From Neelides folsomi (lineage: Eukaryota; Arthropoda; Collembola; Neelipleona; Neelidae), in assembly GCA_034687125.1 (NCBI GenBank), contig JAQGBZ010000371.1, forward strand, positions 1-59,833: a stretch of 59,833 nt of DNA, given 5' to 3'. Positions 25,601 to 40,086 of this stretch are shown piece after piece. Positions within the stretch are counted from its first letter, which is position 1. Every line of letters starts with the position of its first letter. The notes beneath the pieces were generated by a model. The model was not told where the DNA came from. It did not search any database and was given only the letters and a program-made list of their open reading frames with translations. Position numbers and translations under genes: made by a program.

Positions 25601-28600
25601 TATTATGTATGTGTAGTTGAATTGAAAGCATGACGCCTTCATTCAATATTTATTCCAATTCTTTATCTTCACCTTCCAATTACATTCTGCTCGGAATAAT
25701 ATATTCATTTTTCTTGCTATTACATTTTGAAGTTGAGTTGTAATGCGTGTTTACTCCAGAGGGTTATGGGACTAGTGTGAATTTAAACTGTTGATAAGTT
25801 GGTTAATAGGGGATGTAGAATGGAACAACGACGCCGAGGAAGACATTAAACACGCTAATATGTATGCCGACGATGATGAATCTATGCACATAATTTAAAT
25901 CACTTACATTTGCATTACAAGCTCATTTAATGGTTCAAAATACGTAATTTGTCATTCTACAAAATATTATATGTGTATAAATCAAGAGCATCCTTTCATA
26001 AAATCTACTTACGTAAATATAGACTTTTACTCTCATACAAATACATTATGATGCAAAGGGAGAAAAATAATTTAAACGTATAAAAATTTTGCAAGGCTAA
26101 ATAGCTTATAGAGCTTTTGTTCTCCAATTTTAATATTTTATTGTATCTAAATAATAAATACTGTCTATCTGTGTATTACAGAAAATGCAAATAAAGCCAA
26201 TTTTGATCGTAAAAAAGATAAAGAATGAAAGGAAATGGGTTGGATATAAAACTGAGAGTTCCTCCAACAAAGTCAGCAGCAAGTTATGAGCTATAAAGCT
26301 TTGTGTGTTATTCGATCAAGTTGAGGATTTTCATATGGACTGGAGTAGTGAAGATGAGGAAATATGAAAAGGATCATTAATGAGGCGATGAGAGAAGATG
26401 AGAGCTCTGAGAGATGTGTTGAGCATAGGATGCAAATGAATTGGAATAATTTGAATAAAATAAAGACAAAGGAAAATTGTTTTGCAATGAAATGATGAAT
26501 GATTGAGGAATCCCTCCTGGGGCTTTCTTCCTTTTAATTCTTTTTCCGCTCCTCACGTGTCCTTTGATTTATTTCATAAAGTAGACGACCTGGAGGAGCC
26601 CGAGTTCGAGATTCACCTCCATGACCAATTTAAAAAGTTAGATATACCTAGGAGTGAATGGGATCATGTAGATATGGTAGTATGGTTATAAGAATGTAAT
26701 GAGGATCCTTAAACTTACTTGTTGGGCTACTCACGACGTACCTTGACGTTTCATTGATTTCCGATCGTCACGAAAGAATAAGCGCATTCAAAATCCCTCG
26801 TCGAACCTCTGGTTTTGACAAGCCCAATTTTTAAACCATTAAACTTTTTGAGTGCTTCTCTTTCACTGTAGCCCCTTTGAATAGAAAATTCAGGGTCGTG
26901 AAATTCTAGCAATTTTTTTTAATAACCACGCCTCTACACACGTCGTTCCAAATGTTTTAATATTCACTTAAATACAACAAATAGAGTTTTAAAACTTGAA
27001 TGGAATACAATTTGAAAAGTTCTTTTTTTAGAAGATACAAACAACTTGTATTTGGGTTTTTTGTATTTAGAGGAGATTTTCGAGTAGAAATATAGATTGA
27101 ATTCAATTCATCTCAATAAGTCTTTAATACGGTCAATTTGAACCTAATGTTTATTTGACTCCAGAGTATAATTTAAAGAGGAAATGAAGAGATCATTCAG
27201 AGCATTTTCCCTCTTTTTCCTCCCGTTTAAAATCAGACAGATTTATTAACAAGTGTTGTGGTGGTGTAAACAGGCATTCCGATTCTATTGGAATTCCGTG
27301 TGCATTCGCCCGTTCAGCTAAGAAATCCATCTTTTAAATTCTTTTCTTAACTTCTCCCAACTCCCAACGTTATTTCAAGCTCCATTTTATCCAATCGTTA
27401 AATTGCCAATACAGACCTACTTTTACTTTTACATTTCAAGTGTTAAACTTAAAGGTCAAAAAGTCGATTGAGAGGGCATTAACCAATTTATGTGTTTGTA
27501 TATAAAGACCTTTTATAATGCATCATTTCCAAAAAGGCCGTCGATGATCATGATCATAAATAAAGTGAAATATGCATGTTACTATTGTACTCATATTATA
27601 ATTTATAGCAAGTACATTATAACACAATAACAATAGATATATAAAATAAATATATGCATATTTACGTAGACCTACTGATACATACATAATAATATGAGCT
27701 TTAATATATTAACCTAGTATATAAGTATAATAGTGCACTTAAACATTATTAAAGGATCGCAGAAAAAATTACAAAACTGTGATAACGTTGAGTTTTATTT
27801 TGACTTTTGACTACAGCACTAGGAAATGAAAATGTAAGGAGTTGGCCCAATAAAGATGAGAAACTGAATGGGAGTTTGGTCCAAAGATAGGAAATTGAAG
27901 TAGATACCGAAATCCGGTATTGGATTTAGGATTTAAGAGATTCTCCGGGATTCTGCCCCAAGTGAGTTTTCTCCTTCAATTCAAATTAACCCGTGGAATT
28001 TCCGATGTAGCTTCCGCGCTTCCCATGAGAGAATTAATTTAGCTTACGTTTGCACTCTCCGTTTTCAACCAGCTAGTTTGTGAAGAATCGGATCAAATAA
28101 GAATCTTAGATTCAGGCTGTGAAACGAAAAACTTTCCAAGTGATTACTGACTGAAAGAAATGAAGGTCAGAGCTTTAGATGAACTTTTCTCAATGTCTTT
28201 TGTAAGGATTAGCTTTCGACTTTGGTATAATAGGCAGGACGTGCAAATTAAATAGTTATCTATAGTTCTAACTTTTTAGAACAGATGTAAATGGATGGAG
28301 TTAAATCGATATCAATTAACTTTATCCTACTTATTATACCTAGCTTTATTTCAGTATTACAAATACATGAGTAAAGTACCTGTAGGTAGTATCTGTATCT
28401 ATGTAGTGTAAAGGTGAGCACAAAATTTATACTTTTTGCAATACAGAATTTTTACTGCTTTTGTGTTACGTGTTTATCGTCATCTGAGAACATGTGCTGT
28501 GGGACGTATGTTATTTATTTATTTACGAACTATAAGTTAAGAATTATTAAAGAAAGCATGATCTTTGAAAGGGAACATCTGCCGCTTGCTGTGTCGCAAA

Positions 28601-29015
28601 GCCACGGACTTTTTTTTACTGCAAATGTGTCTCATCCGAACTTCCCCAAACCACGAATTTCAGAATCGGATCGGATATTTGATATTTCTAAACTTTATTT
28701 TATATATAAAACTTTTATAAACTATTAATAATATACCTACATACTTTTAATACAAAATCGGTGAAATAAATAATATATAATTTTTGAAATATTATATCTT
28801 GACAATTTTCTTTATACAAATAATCTTCTATTTATTATACTGATTTTTGTATGTAGTATAAGCAAAATTAATATTCGTATAATATGGGTATATGTATATC
28901 ATTCTGAAATCATTCAAATAGTTTGAAATGATAAAGCCCGGAAGTATTAAATTAGTGAAAATGTTTCCTGTCTCTGTCTCCTTCCTCCCTAACGCCCCAA
29001 AGTGTGAAATCGTGA

Positions 29016-29420
29016 ATAAGGTGTAAAGTATTAATTGAAGACCACCGAGATTGTCCCTTTGGTTCCGAGCCCATTAGATCCGTTCCTCAGAGAGAAGACA
29101 CCAACATAGGCGCCATAGCCTCCCTCATCCAACACATTGCTACATTGGTTTCATCTCGCATTGAAGATGTTGAGGAAGAATTATAAAGTGAGTATATAGA
29201 GGATGAGGCATTCTCTCTATAACACCACACGGTTGTCGAGGAGGATTCTTCGCCAATGACATGCGAAGTAGGGAGAATCGAAGCAAGGTTGAAGCGGAAG
29301 AAACTTTTTCCCTCGCGTTGGCTCTTCCATTCGGGAAGTTTCCTTCGTGGTTCGAGCACGTCTCTCTCCACTACAGACACTCTCGCATTCTCCACCCGGT
29401 TGTACATAATATATGAATAA
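29016..29420 (+). pseudogene. Coding-like stretch interrupted by two in-frame TAA codons
   Basis: One plus-strand frame runs 405 bases with only two stops, TAA at 29184 and at 29220. Its translation looks protein-like on both sides: NIGAIASLIQHIATLVSS and an Asp/Glu-rich segment before the stops, SEYIEDEAFSL between them, and VVEEDSSPMTCEVGRIEARL then KRKKLFPSRW after. The opposite strand is also open for 138 codons (29503-29087), so GC content may explain the openness. I do not recognise either product. A broken gene copy is one reading; chance is another. Confidence 0.22.
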
Positions 29421-32400
29421 TATATTTTACTTTTTAATACTTCTCCAGTCAATTGAAAAGTTCGCAACCTCCACAATTGGAGAATACACCCAGTTAAACA
29501 CACGAGGAAGTTTGTAAATTGTTAAATTATATCAAACAATTATATTCTGATAAATTATTTCGAAGAGAGTTGAAGAGTGTTTACCCTGTGTCGTTATGTT
29601 CTAATAGTTTTAATAGGCGGCAGTTTCCTCTTACCCCGCCTATTGTTCAAACTCACAGAGGTTCAAACCATATACAATAAAATTAATATTCCATGTAATT
29701 TGAGAATTAACTTTTAATAAACACTTGAAATTCTTTTCAATCAACTGACAACCCATAAAACGTGTTGAAATAATGTCTATTAAGAAAAGATTATAAAACA
29801 ATTTAGTGAATTATTAAATTATTAAAATTTAATATTTGGATCATTCACGAATATTCTATTTACTTTGAAAGTCTTTGGTGAATGAAAAGCTGATGCAATT
29901 TTTATAGTTGGACAACTGAGCGACCGCCATTATCCAAAAAAGGTTTTTAGGCTCGATAAAAAAAATTGACTTTCGTCCTAGTTTGAAAAGGAAAGATTCG
30001 TCAAACTCAGAAGTGTGTGAAAAAGAATTGACAGCGGAATCATTCGTCATTCAATCTGTCGCAGGTAAAATGACATTCTTTCCTGCCCTCTTTTCTACTT
30101 CCTTTTGCCCCGAATTTCTCTCTCCCTAATCCACGACAAACATTTAAAGAATTCGGAGTGAAAGGGTTTTCCAAATATGTGTTAGTGCGATGGGCTCCCT
30201 ACATGCATTTATTCCAATATTATTAAACACACGACCACACTTGGTGGCTTATACTCAACGCCCATAGGAAACGTAGGAGGACAAAATCAGTCTAGATCCC
30301 GTACATACATGTATGTATTTATGTATATGTATGGTATAGAAAGTGGAGAGAGCAAATTGAAACTCACTTTCAACCTGAGGCCTTTCCGTTCACGGCCTTC
30401 GCCGTCCGTTCAAGTCTTCTCTTATCCTCCTCCACATTATTTCATTTCCAATTCCCTCTCCCTTTCTCTGGCGACGACCGCCGTCTATTTGACTTTCCAA
30501 CCTCCTTGTTTACCAAATCCTCTCTCGGCACTTTCGACCGATGGCCGCTCCTCCGCCGCTCTTCCACTCCGAATACATTAGAAGGGAAACCTCGTCATTT
30601 CCCCATTTACTCAATTAGGATAAATGTACTGGCCAAGTTATCTCCAATGCCTCAAGGCCAAGAGTCTCGAAGACCACGTTTGGTACAATTACTCTTTTGT
30701 TATATTGATTTGACTATATAGGTTGAGTAAGAGAAATTGAGACCAGTGACTCAATATTTAAATCCTCTCTACTTCTATTGCGTATTATTAGGAAGATAAT
30801 ATGTAAAGAAAAAGAGAAGGAAAATAACACGAAATCGAATGGATAATAATAGAATATTAAAATTCATTCCACTTGAGAGCTAATGGGCAAAGGGTTTAAA
30901 GTTGGAATGAATAAGTATATTCAATTCCGTCTGCAATTCTTCAATGGAAGGATGCAAAGAATTCAATTCTCTCCAATTCATTTCCATTGAGGGGAAATCT
31001 GGGGGAGTAAGAGTATAAATATATGCTTTTGGGTGTTTTGAGTAGTAAACCAGTAGACCGTATATTGAAAGGTCTCTCAAAAGTTCCGGGCTCCCCTACC
31101 CCTTACGACTCCGTATCAGTCGGGGGGAATTGATCGATCGGGCGCCGAAGTAAAGCCCAAAGGTGTGTGTAGAGGTATGCATAAAACTTACTATACATTA
31201 CCTATTATTTTATACCTGCATATTAGAATTAGCACTTGCAATTCGATGATTCTCTCTGATTTAAAACCGCAATTATACATTTTTCTCTTTCTATCACACT
31301 GTCACTCATTGTCAGTGTCACTCACTCGCTCACTCGATGTTAGTGTAAATAAGACACACCATTTAAATATATAATTTAATTGCATTGATGAGAATATTCA
31401 AAAATTAAATGTTATTGTGGGTTTTATACGAAAAATATTTTTCTGGACTGGCAGAATAAAGAGAGTTGTAAATTATAAAATATTACAAAGAATGAGAAAT
31501 ATGAATGTATGCTCATATGAGATATCGACTCAATTTATGATTTTTCATTTTTATATTATATCTATGTACATGTATGATGTGAGATGTGTGGTCGAATGTA
31601 TTTGTAGTAGAATCAAAAAATTCTTTATCGTTTGAATATCCTAACAAAACTAACATTTTTTGCATACAGTAGAGAAAATCGAAAACCATTTTATCAAGTC
31701 CATGAACATCGAAATAATACAAACATTGACTTCACACATTTTGATCAATTTAATATTTTAGCTTGTAGTGAACAAAACTTTAATAAATCATCCATTAAAT
31801 TATCTCAGCATATGTTTAGTATAAATAAAATATAATGTTAAAGTTTGAATATTTTGAAGTTGTTGAATTAAAATAAATTGAATGAATTTATTAAATTGAT
31901 TGGAGCCGCTGAGCCAATTTATTAGAAAGGAAATATTTCATTCTCATTACACAAGAATACAAATTGGAGCGGATGATTGTATAATATATCAAATTACATC
32001 TTTTGTATTGATATTCGACTCGTGAAATCGGTTAACTTTCTATCGAATTCAGATTTCATTTAATGTGATGAGAGAGAGAGGAGAATTCTCCAATTATACG
32101 AGATTACCTCAGTTGGAAAGAAAAACTGAGAGAAAGATGATTTATTTTTTATACCTCCTTTTATTTATGTTCTGGAATGAGGAGGGCGGTGTTGACCCCA
32201 AAAACCACATTTTTTATGAAACTCCACCTTAACATGAAGAACTTTTGATATTTACTCCTTTATACAAAATTATATGTTGGGAGAAAAACCGTCATGATTT
32301 TTTTTCCTTAGTCTCGCGAGATGTAAGAAAAGATAAGGATTGACGAAAAAGAGATCCTTTCATTTCATTGAGTAATGGATCCCATAAGAAGTGTGTTCGA

Positions 32401-33950
32401 CAGTAGAGAGATCACTTCCTTCGATCCTCTGGAGGACTTCATCACTCTTCTTACCTTTCTCTCAATGTGACTAACTATAAAGCTTCTTCAAGGTTAACCT
32501 CGGGTCCTTTTCAGTTCAATAGAAAGATACAATCATATATAATATTGTATGTATTGTATTGTATAGGAAAAACAATTCAATGTTTCATTGTGAAAAGTGG
32601 AAATATCTCGGGACTTTCACCCTAAACTGACACAAAGTGGAGCAAATTCAATCGTTGCGAATTGGAAAAATAAACGCTTTTATTTATATTTATAAGTTTA
32701 TAGCTATTTATTTTTATCATGTTGTGGACGTTGTGGTATATGACAATATTGATTGTATGAGCCAATGAACTAGGACATCGTGTGGCATTAACACTGTCAA
32801 CTTTTTCATTACTGAATGAATTGACAATAAGTAATGCAAGGAAAATGGCACCAATCCACTAAATCCTCAAGATAGTAGCAATACTATAATACCAATAGTA
32901 CTAGATTCCATGTGATTTTAACTTATATTTTATATGGTTATACAATATCATAAATGCTTAATTTCCGTAAGTAAATCACTATTGTTGCGGTATTGTAGCA
33001 AGCGTAAAGACGTAAATAAGTGCATGTTAAAGTATGTAGGTACCTATATGATATAAATACTATAATAATACCAACAACTTATGTACAATAGATAATAAGT
33101 TAAGTGCATTTAATCCTCTTCATGATCGGCGCAAAGAAGAAATTGATGTTCCTGTCTAAAGAAGTTTGACTCGATTGAAGGCTTAAAAGTTAGATGGGTG
33201 AAAGGAACAATGAAAATAGAACTGACTTTTCATTACTCGTTAATGATTAAACGATAATTACATACCTACATACCTTAAAGTCAATATAAAATTACTTAAA
33301 AGTTATAAATAATATTTACCAATAATTAAAAGTTTTACTATATTTTCTATTTTATACATTAAATATGAATTACCTAAATAATATTTATTTTGATCCAATG
33401 ATAAATTTTTTAACTATACCTATACTACATATACCTATACAAAATGATGATTATGTAGATAAAGATTGTATTATGTACATTGTAGATAGCTTTGAATAGT
33501 TAGATTTCTTATTAAACGCTTGAAGTTGAAGATTAAATCAGCTAGACTTGTCAGATATTGTCAAGTGAAGTCTATAAAATTTTAATAATGAATTACTCGA
33601 CGTTTCCCTTAGCGGAACTGCTGTAAAGAAAAGGGCGTAATTCTTGTTCCACTGGCACTCACCAACATTCAGTCCCGAGTAATAAAAGAGTATTATTGAG
33701 GAGAGGAGGTGAAAGAGAAAGAGGCACATTAATTTTTAATTATTTAATTTCCTTCGACTAACTTTTCAATTCTTCTTTTAATTTTCTCAAGTTTAATTTA
33801 CTTTCTAAGAAGCATGCGATCTGCTTACAAAATTGTTTTACAAACAGACAGAATGACGCATTTATGTTTCAATCTAATGTGTAATTTCGCATTCCAAATA
33901 TTGTCTTGAATAACTTGAATTCTAACCTTGTACTTTAATAAGTATAACAA

Positions 33951-33994
33951 CATACATACATACATACATACATACATACATACATACATACATA
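33951..33994. repeat. (CATA)11 microsatellite
   Basis: Eleven perfect CATA units stand in tandem, followed by degenerate GATACATA-like sequence. The same TACATA/TACCTA words are scattered through the whole window, which suggests a genome-wide preference for this simple repeat. Confidence 0.97.
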
Positions 33995-34462
33995 GATACA
34001 TACGCGAATGCGTACTTTATCAGCATAATATAAATATTAGAGAGATCTATTTTGTACAGATAGAACATAGAACAGTGAACAGTAATACGTATAGCATTAA
34101 TGTAATTCTATAAATGTTACCCGATGGAGTTTATTGGGCTCTCACATCAGACAGTAACAATAAGTAGTGGAGACAAAAATATAAACTTATAGTTTGTAAA
34201 ATGTAATTGGCAATAAATAATGCAGGAAAATGAGCCACAAAGAAGGCACCAGAAGAAACAACGTGATTAAATGTGTAAATATGAAAAAAATGGGACAATG
34301 CATCACAATAAATTTATGTCTTCATATCCCCTGTTATTATTCATTTATTTATTACTTCCAATTTCGTTATTTGACAAATAAGACTCTTTTGCCCTTTGAA
34401 GGACTTGGCAAATGAAAAAAGAGGAGATGAGAATGTAAGATTTATTTTTTATATCTCTGTTG

Positions 34463-34675
34463 ATGTTCCGGAGAACTCAAAAATCTTTCGTCCACTTTAC
34501 CTTAACTCTACTGCTAACAAGAGCACTTTGGTATATAAAATATGTAATCTCTGATGAAGATAATTTGGAAACTGCAGAGGAGGCAACTCGTCTCTCCTCT
34601 TTCAATAAAACAAGGAGATCTGCCCAACTCCCATTTTCTCTGAAGAGTTCCTATGTACAAGCAGGAAAGAAATGA
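34463..34675 (+). CDS. Small ORF (70 aa) with secretory-peptide-precursor look
   Basis: ATG to TGA in one exon. The N-terminus has a basic stretch (MFRRTQK) then a hydrophobic run (FVHFTLTLLL, followed by TRALW), which may be a signal peptide although an Arg interrupts its end. An acidic segment (SDEDNLETAEEATR) follows, then a KTRR cleavage-like site, SAQLPFSLKSSYVQA, and a terminal GKK. Gly followed by two basics at the very end is the classic signal for a C-terminally amidated peptide. I know no arthropod neuropeptide with this sequence, the opposite strand is also open, and the surroundings give no support, so it may be a chance ORF. Confidence 0.2.
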   Translation: MFRRTQKSFVHFTLTLLLTRALWYIKYVISDEDNLETAEEATRLSSFNKTRRSAQLPFSLKSSYVQAGKK

Positions 34676-37600
34676 CGAACGAGGAAGATTGAATAAAATG
34701 AAGACGAGGAAATCCTGTAAGAATTCACGTTCGCCCACTCATGTACTAAAATGCCCTAAACCTCAAAACTCGGTAGAAGATGAGAAAAAAACAATTTATA
34801 CCTTTCACCCTTTCTAGCATTTTGTATTATGCTAATGAGATTTTTTGAACAACTTCAATTCCCATCTTGGTTTGTTCAAATGGTTCATTAGAACACGGAA
34901 CAATTTATCAAACGTGTCTTAGATCTCATCGAGTCTAATATTGTTATTGATGCAGAGGGTGTTTGTGGTTCAATCTCGGTTATGATCTGACAGGGGTATT
35001 ATGGCCATATATGAAAATGATTTACCGAATAATGATTATTCAGCCAAAATGGAAGAAATATACGAGTAAATATTTTAACGAGTATTTACATTACACAGAG
35101 ATGCTCATATTAATACCTTCAAAGTTCAAACACACAGTTTGGTAAATAAACACTTTTCAACTGCGTACTGCGTCGAATAATGAGTCAATTGTTGAAGATG
35201 TATTGATCATTTCAATCAAAATAAATTGAACCAAGCCCAAAAGGTAACTTGAACAGTAAGTGTTGAATTCGGCTCTTCTTTCAAAGAATTCTTTTTTACA
35301 AATGTGTTGAAGAGTTGGATCTCAAAATGGGGAAGCTGATGCGAATGATAATCTTTCCTATCTTCATCTCCTTCTTTTTATACTAACTCAAAGATCGCAA
35401 CGGCCGTTGGCAACACACCGACTGAGCCGCTTTGAAATAAAACGACGACGACTGGGAAATTAAATTTCGTCCTTTTACTCCTCAACTGAGAACTCGCCGC
35501 CTCCGTTTGCATCTTCGCTATACGGTCAAATTGGCCTGGAAGAGAAATGGTGGGAGATTGGGCAGATTTCTCAAACTCTTCTTGTATTAAGCACCGGCTC
35601 TCAATTTACTTGAATCTACCCATGGAATCACTGTTGGCACAAAAGTCTTTTAATCTCAAGAGCCCTATAAAATGTATATTATGTATTATATATTCGAGAT
35701 ATATCTTGAGCCTCTTTTCAATTTCCCTTCCTAACTTAATGTTTCCTCTCATTTGAAAAATTATTACCATACACAATTTACGCTACTGTTCCTTTATACT
35801 TAAATGTATACCTTTCTTATTTGTATTTACTTTTAGTTATTCACGTCAAAATTTACGCCTCAATTTGGGTTAAGTCTAAAAATTAATAAAGCAAAAATGT
35901 GATTATTTATTAAGGCAAAGTTTTTAATCTTTGTTATTAATTATCATCTTCCATCTTTATATAAAACATGCATTACCTATATTACCATTACCTATATTGT
36001 GGGTGGCAGTCTTATCTCATTACTCCTTTAACCAAATTAAATATTTATTTTTAAAAGAAAACTCGAATTGGAATTGGTATTTGAGATGAAGAGGTCTTTT
36101 GCATACAAGATTCAAGCTTATAAAGATAAAACATTTAATTAGAAAGCTCAGTTTGAACCGTTTGTATGTACTAGTAGTAGTTAAAAATTTATTGAGGCTT
36201 TTGCTTCTTTTCTGTAAATGGGAATTAAGGAGGTTGTTGGAATTTGAAATAAGGATAATAGCTCCTCTCACAGACTTTTTCTAATTTGTACTCTATAGTG
36301 AGTATACTACTCTGTATAGTAGATGAACATAAAATCTCTCAAGACAAATCTGCCTTCCCGTATTCCAAATATTTTCCCTTTAAAGAAAATAAGAAGATTA
36401 GACACTCCTACTCCCTCCGCTCCTATAGGTAGACCGGCTCTGCAAACTTGGACCCATTTTACGTTACAGCATTAGAAATGGGAATTTAATCTTTTGGCTT
36501 CTTCCAAGACAATATCAATCTTACCCAAGCATTTCCCAATTGATGACAGTATTCTGACTCAAATAAATATTACAAAATATAACCATTAGTTGTAGCATTA
36601 AGAGAAGTGGACAGGAAAGAAAAGGTTTCAATTAATTATGATCACAGTATGTCCCTTTGAACCCTTCTAAATTCCGCCCACTTCAATGGAATATTTGATA
36701 AGGCTTCGAAGGAGTTTAATCAGCTCATCGTCCGTCAACGCCTTTTTATCATCGCCTGGTCTTCTAGGAATAATGAATGGGCTGCCCAGGTTTTTGGCAA
36801 GGATCACTCTTATTCTTTAATCCAAACATCTGGATTGATTATGGCTATTCATTGCCAGCAATTTAATCCAAACCCGGTTCTTCCTTTGTGCCTTTAAACA
36901 TTTATGACATTACGGGAAAGGATATTAGGAATTATGAAATTCAATTTCTCACTTTACTCGATCTTTATTCGATTTATAAATCCAGATACCTAAAGTGTGT
37001 TAAAAGGGGCTTAGTTAAAGTGAATATAATGGAAGGGGCGAACCTTTTATTATTACATTAGTTTCTCTATATTGCAATTTACTTTATTATACGCCCTTTC
37101 CGCAAGACTCAAGAAAGAGATCATTTTGTATTGTGCTGAGAAGTGTGTTTAAGTATACGGGCCATTATACATCTTTGAGAACAAATTCAATTCTCCAAAC
37201 TCACAAAAGAGGTTCAATCGAGTTACGTCAATGCTGGTTTGAAGGAGCTAATTAGTGAACCGTGAATAGGAGGAATTGGGCTATTAAATCTTTTGTTATT
37301 CCTTCACTATCACTTTTATTCTCCTTTCCTTTGTTTTCTCTTCCCCATAATCTTTCGGGCAGTGTGGTGAGAAAAGGCTACAGATGCAAGAGAAAAACAT
37401 TAGTTTCAAATCGTCTCGTGACAACGTCAGATTGAAAAGCTCAGGTATTTTCTAAAATATCTAAAATAACGGTTTGAATATTTTTCCTACAAAGTGAACT
37501 AGATATTTTTAAACACCTGGAAGTAAACTAAAAAGTAAGAAGCAAATTACGTCAGTTGTTGAATTTTGGTTATAAATTGGAAAAAACTATATTTGCTCAT

Positions 37601-40086
37601 CCATTAAGCCCACGCACAATTTTCCATCTTCTATAGTAAATACAATTCTTAATTGTATTTTTATCTGTGTATTTATTTAGGCATACTCTACTATATTTGT
37701 ATTATATCAGTATTTTCTTGTATGATATTGATATTTATGGTATAAACTCTATATCCTACCTGTATATATTATGTATAGTATATCATGTATAGAACCTTTC
37801 AAATTACTTTTGGTAATTGTATCTCTGTAATCAGTTTAACTACAGTATTACACAACTAAGGTAAATGATAGTATACAGAACAAACAACAATGAATTGAAT
37901 TTACCATCTATAATTAATGAGTTGAAGAAACTTCATGATTTCATGGAGTTGAAGCTTGTGGTTTTTCTCTACACGCAAATTCTCTAAAGGAATGACACAC
38001 ACGTTGAAATACAGAAGGATGTGAAGAAATATTTGTGGCTCTTCTTTCATTCCCGTCATTTGATACTGGCCATTATTTATTCTCCATTCAAGCTCCGATA
38101 ATCGGTCCTTCACGACGACAATAAATAAGCTTTCAACAATTCACCATTGTTTTGTTTCCCCTCTGATTCATTTGTTTCAATCCTTCCTTTGGTCAATCCG
38201 GTGGCTGAGAAGAACCAGAGATCTCGAGAGGACAAACAGTTCCTGTTCTTAGGCCTGGTCTTGAACTAATCTCAATATGTATCTCTCTTCTAAGTCCTCT
38301 GTGTTCTCTTTTGCCCTCCCGCCCACGTTGTGAACTCGGTGGTGTTATTTCATTCTGCAGGAGTACACTTTGTGTTTTATAATTCCATTCAAAGCGGAGA
38401 TTCTCTCACCAGTCACTTCTTTTGTGTCACTTAAAGATCCCCTTTCAACGCAAATGTGAATTCCATGTTCTGCCTATAGAGTCATAGATTGAAATACACA
38501 CTGTAAGAGTTTCGCATATCAGACCATCTCCAATTCCTATTTGAGCTCTCTTTTTGTTGAGGGGAATTGGAGAATAAATAGTTATATTATTGTATTTAAA
38601 GAGTCCGTTCACGACTTCTCGCTCTTTTATGCATACCTTTTCTCAAAACTTTTCCCTCTCAATGGGAATTCAATTTCACTCATTTTTGATACTTCAAGTA
38701 GAAATGACGATTTCATTAATCATAAATTCGGGGCTCGTCTTTAAACTTTCTTATTGATTCCTTCTCATTATTATACCTTAAAATACTTAAATGCTATCTC
38801 TCACAATGAGTTTATGCCTAACTTACACTAGATATACCATATGTATGTATGCTACTTAAGATATGTTTACTTCTAAACATCAAACTCTAAAAGTAAGTAC
38901 ATGGTTTTTATTTAGTATTCAGAATGCATAATTCCTCTCCATCAATCGATTAAAATTTGTTCATACGTAAATGCTATAATAAAGATATTACACATTGCTT
39001 AAATAAATACATATTATAATCTTTAAAGATGCTTTTAAATATCAAATTGAATCTTGTTCTATATTGAATTAAGTATTAACTGTAAATTAACTTCTAGCTA
39101 TTATCAATTCTTCGAATAAGATCTTTGAGCAAATAACGAATTGTTGGATATTCGTATTATGTACTCATACTGATGATGAGTTTCAGTTGAAAATTCAAAA
39201 TGAAATAAGATGTTTGAATTGGTTCCATCAAAATAAGTCAAGTTCTTTCTTCTTAATTTCCATTTTAAAAGCAGCTTACAATTACATATAGATACATATG
39301 TAGCAAATAGAATTCTGGAATTTTAATCTTCTTACATTCACTCTAAAAGTAAGTAGTAAATGAAAGGAATGGGGAGTGAAGATAGTAATTAAAATGTCTA
39401 AAATACATTTTATTAAAAATAACGAAAAGTTTGTATCAATGTGAAGTAAAATTGAAGGGGCATTTGTGCTTCTGTACTTTTCCGACTGTACCTTTGCTTT
39501 ATATGATACTTTTTGCGATGATTTTCTATAGATAGCTAATGTTGTTGGAGAATATCAAAGTGTGCTCACAGTATACCATAGGTATATTGTGATTTTATAA
39601 CAGTAATCCATGAAGTAGACTAGAGTCATACAGGTACAATAAATATAATGTTAAAAGTACGTAAAATAAATGAATATGTAATGTAATTGATAATATTAAA
39701 GTATCATAGCTTAGTATCGAAAAGTATCGAAAAGTTAATATGTATTAGAAAATTTCTTTCCATAATCTTTCTAAAAGGGTTGATTTTCCTTTATGTGCAT
39801 AGATCATTTATGTAAAAATTTTAAAGGTAAAAGATGATACTCGTATCTTATAGGTGTAGTTCCAGCTTTACAGCTTTGTTGGGATAAATAGTTTATAGAG
39901 TTAGAAGAAGCGGCTCAGTGACTCTCGCGAATATTTTATGATTTGATGAAACGCATCGATCCAAAAGTTTATTCTGGTAGTTGGTACTTCAGTGCAACAG
40001 ATCCATTAGGTGCATTATACGCTTTGACCGCTTCTCACTTCTTTCAATCTTTTCCTTTATTTTTTATATATACAAAAGACTAATTG

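Noticed and set aside
33928..34113. Open frame encoding a Tyr-Ile-His-Thr repeat
   Set aside because: It is the translation of the CATA microsatellite.
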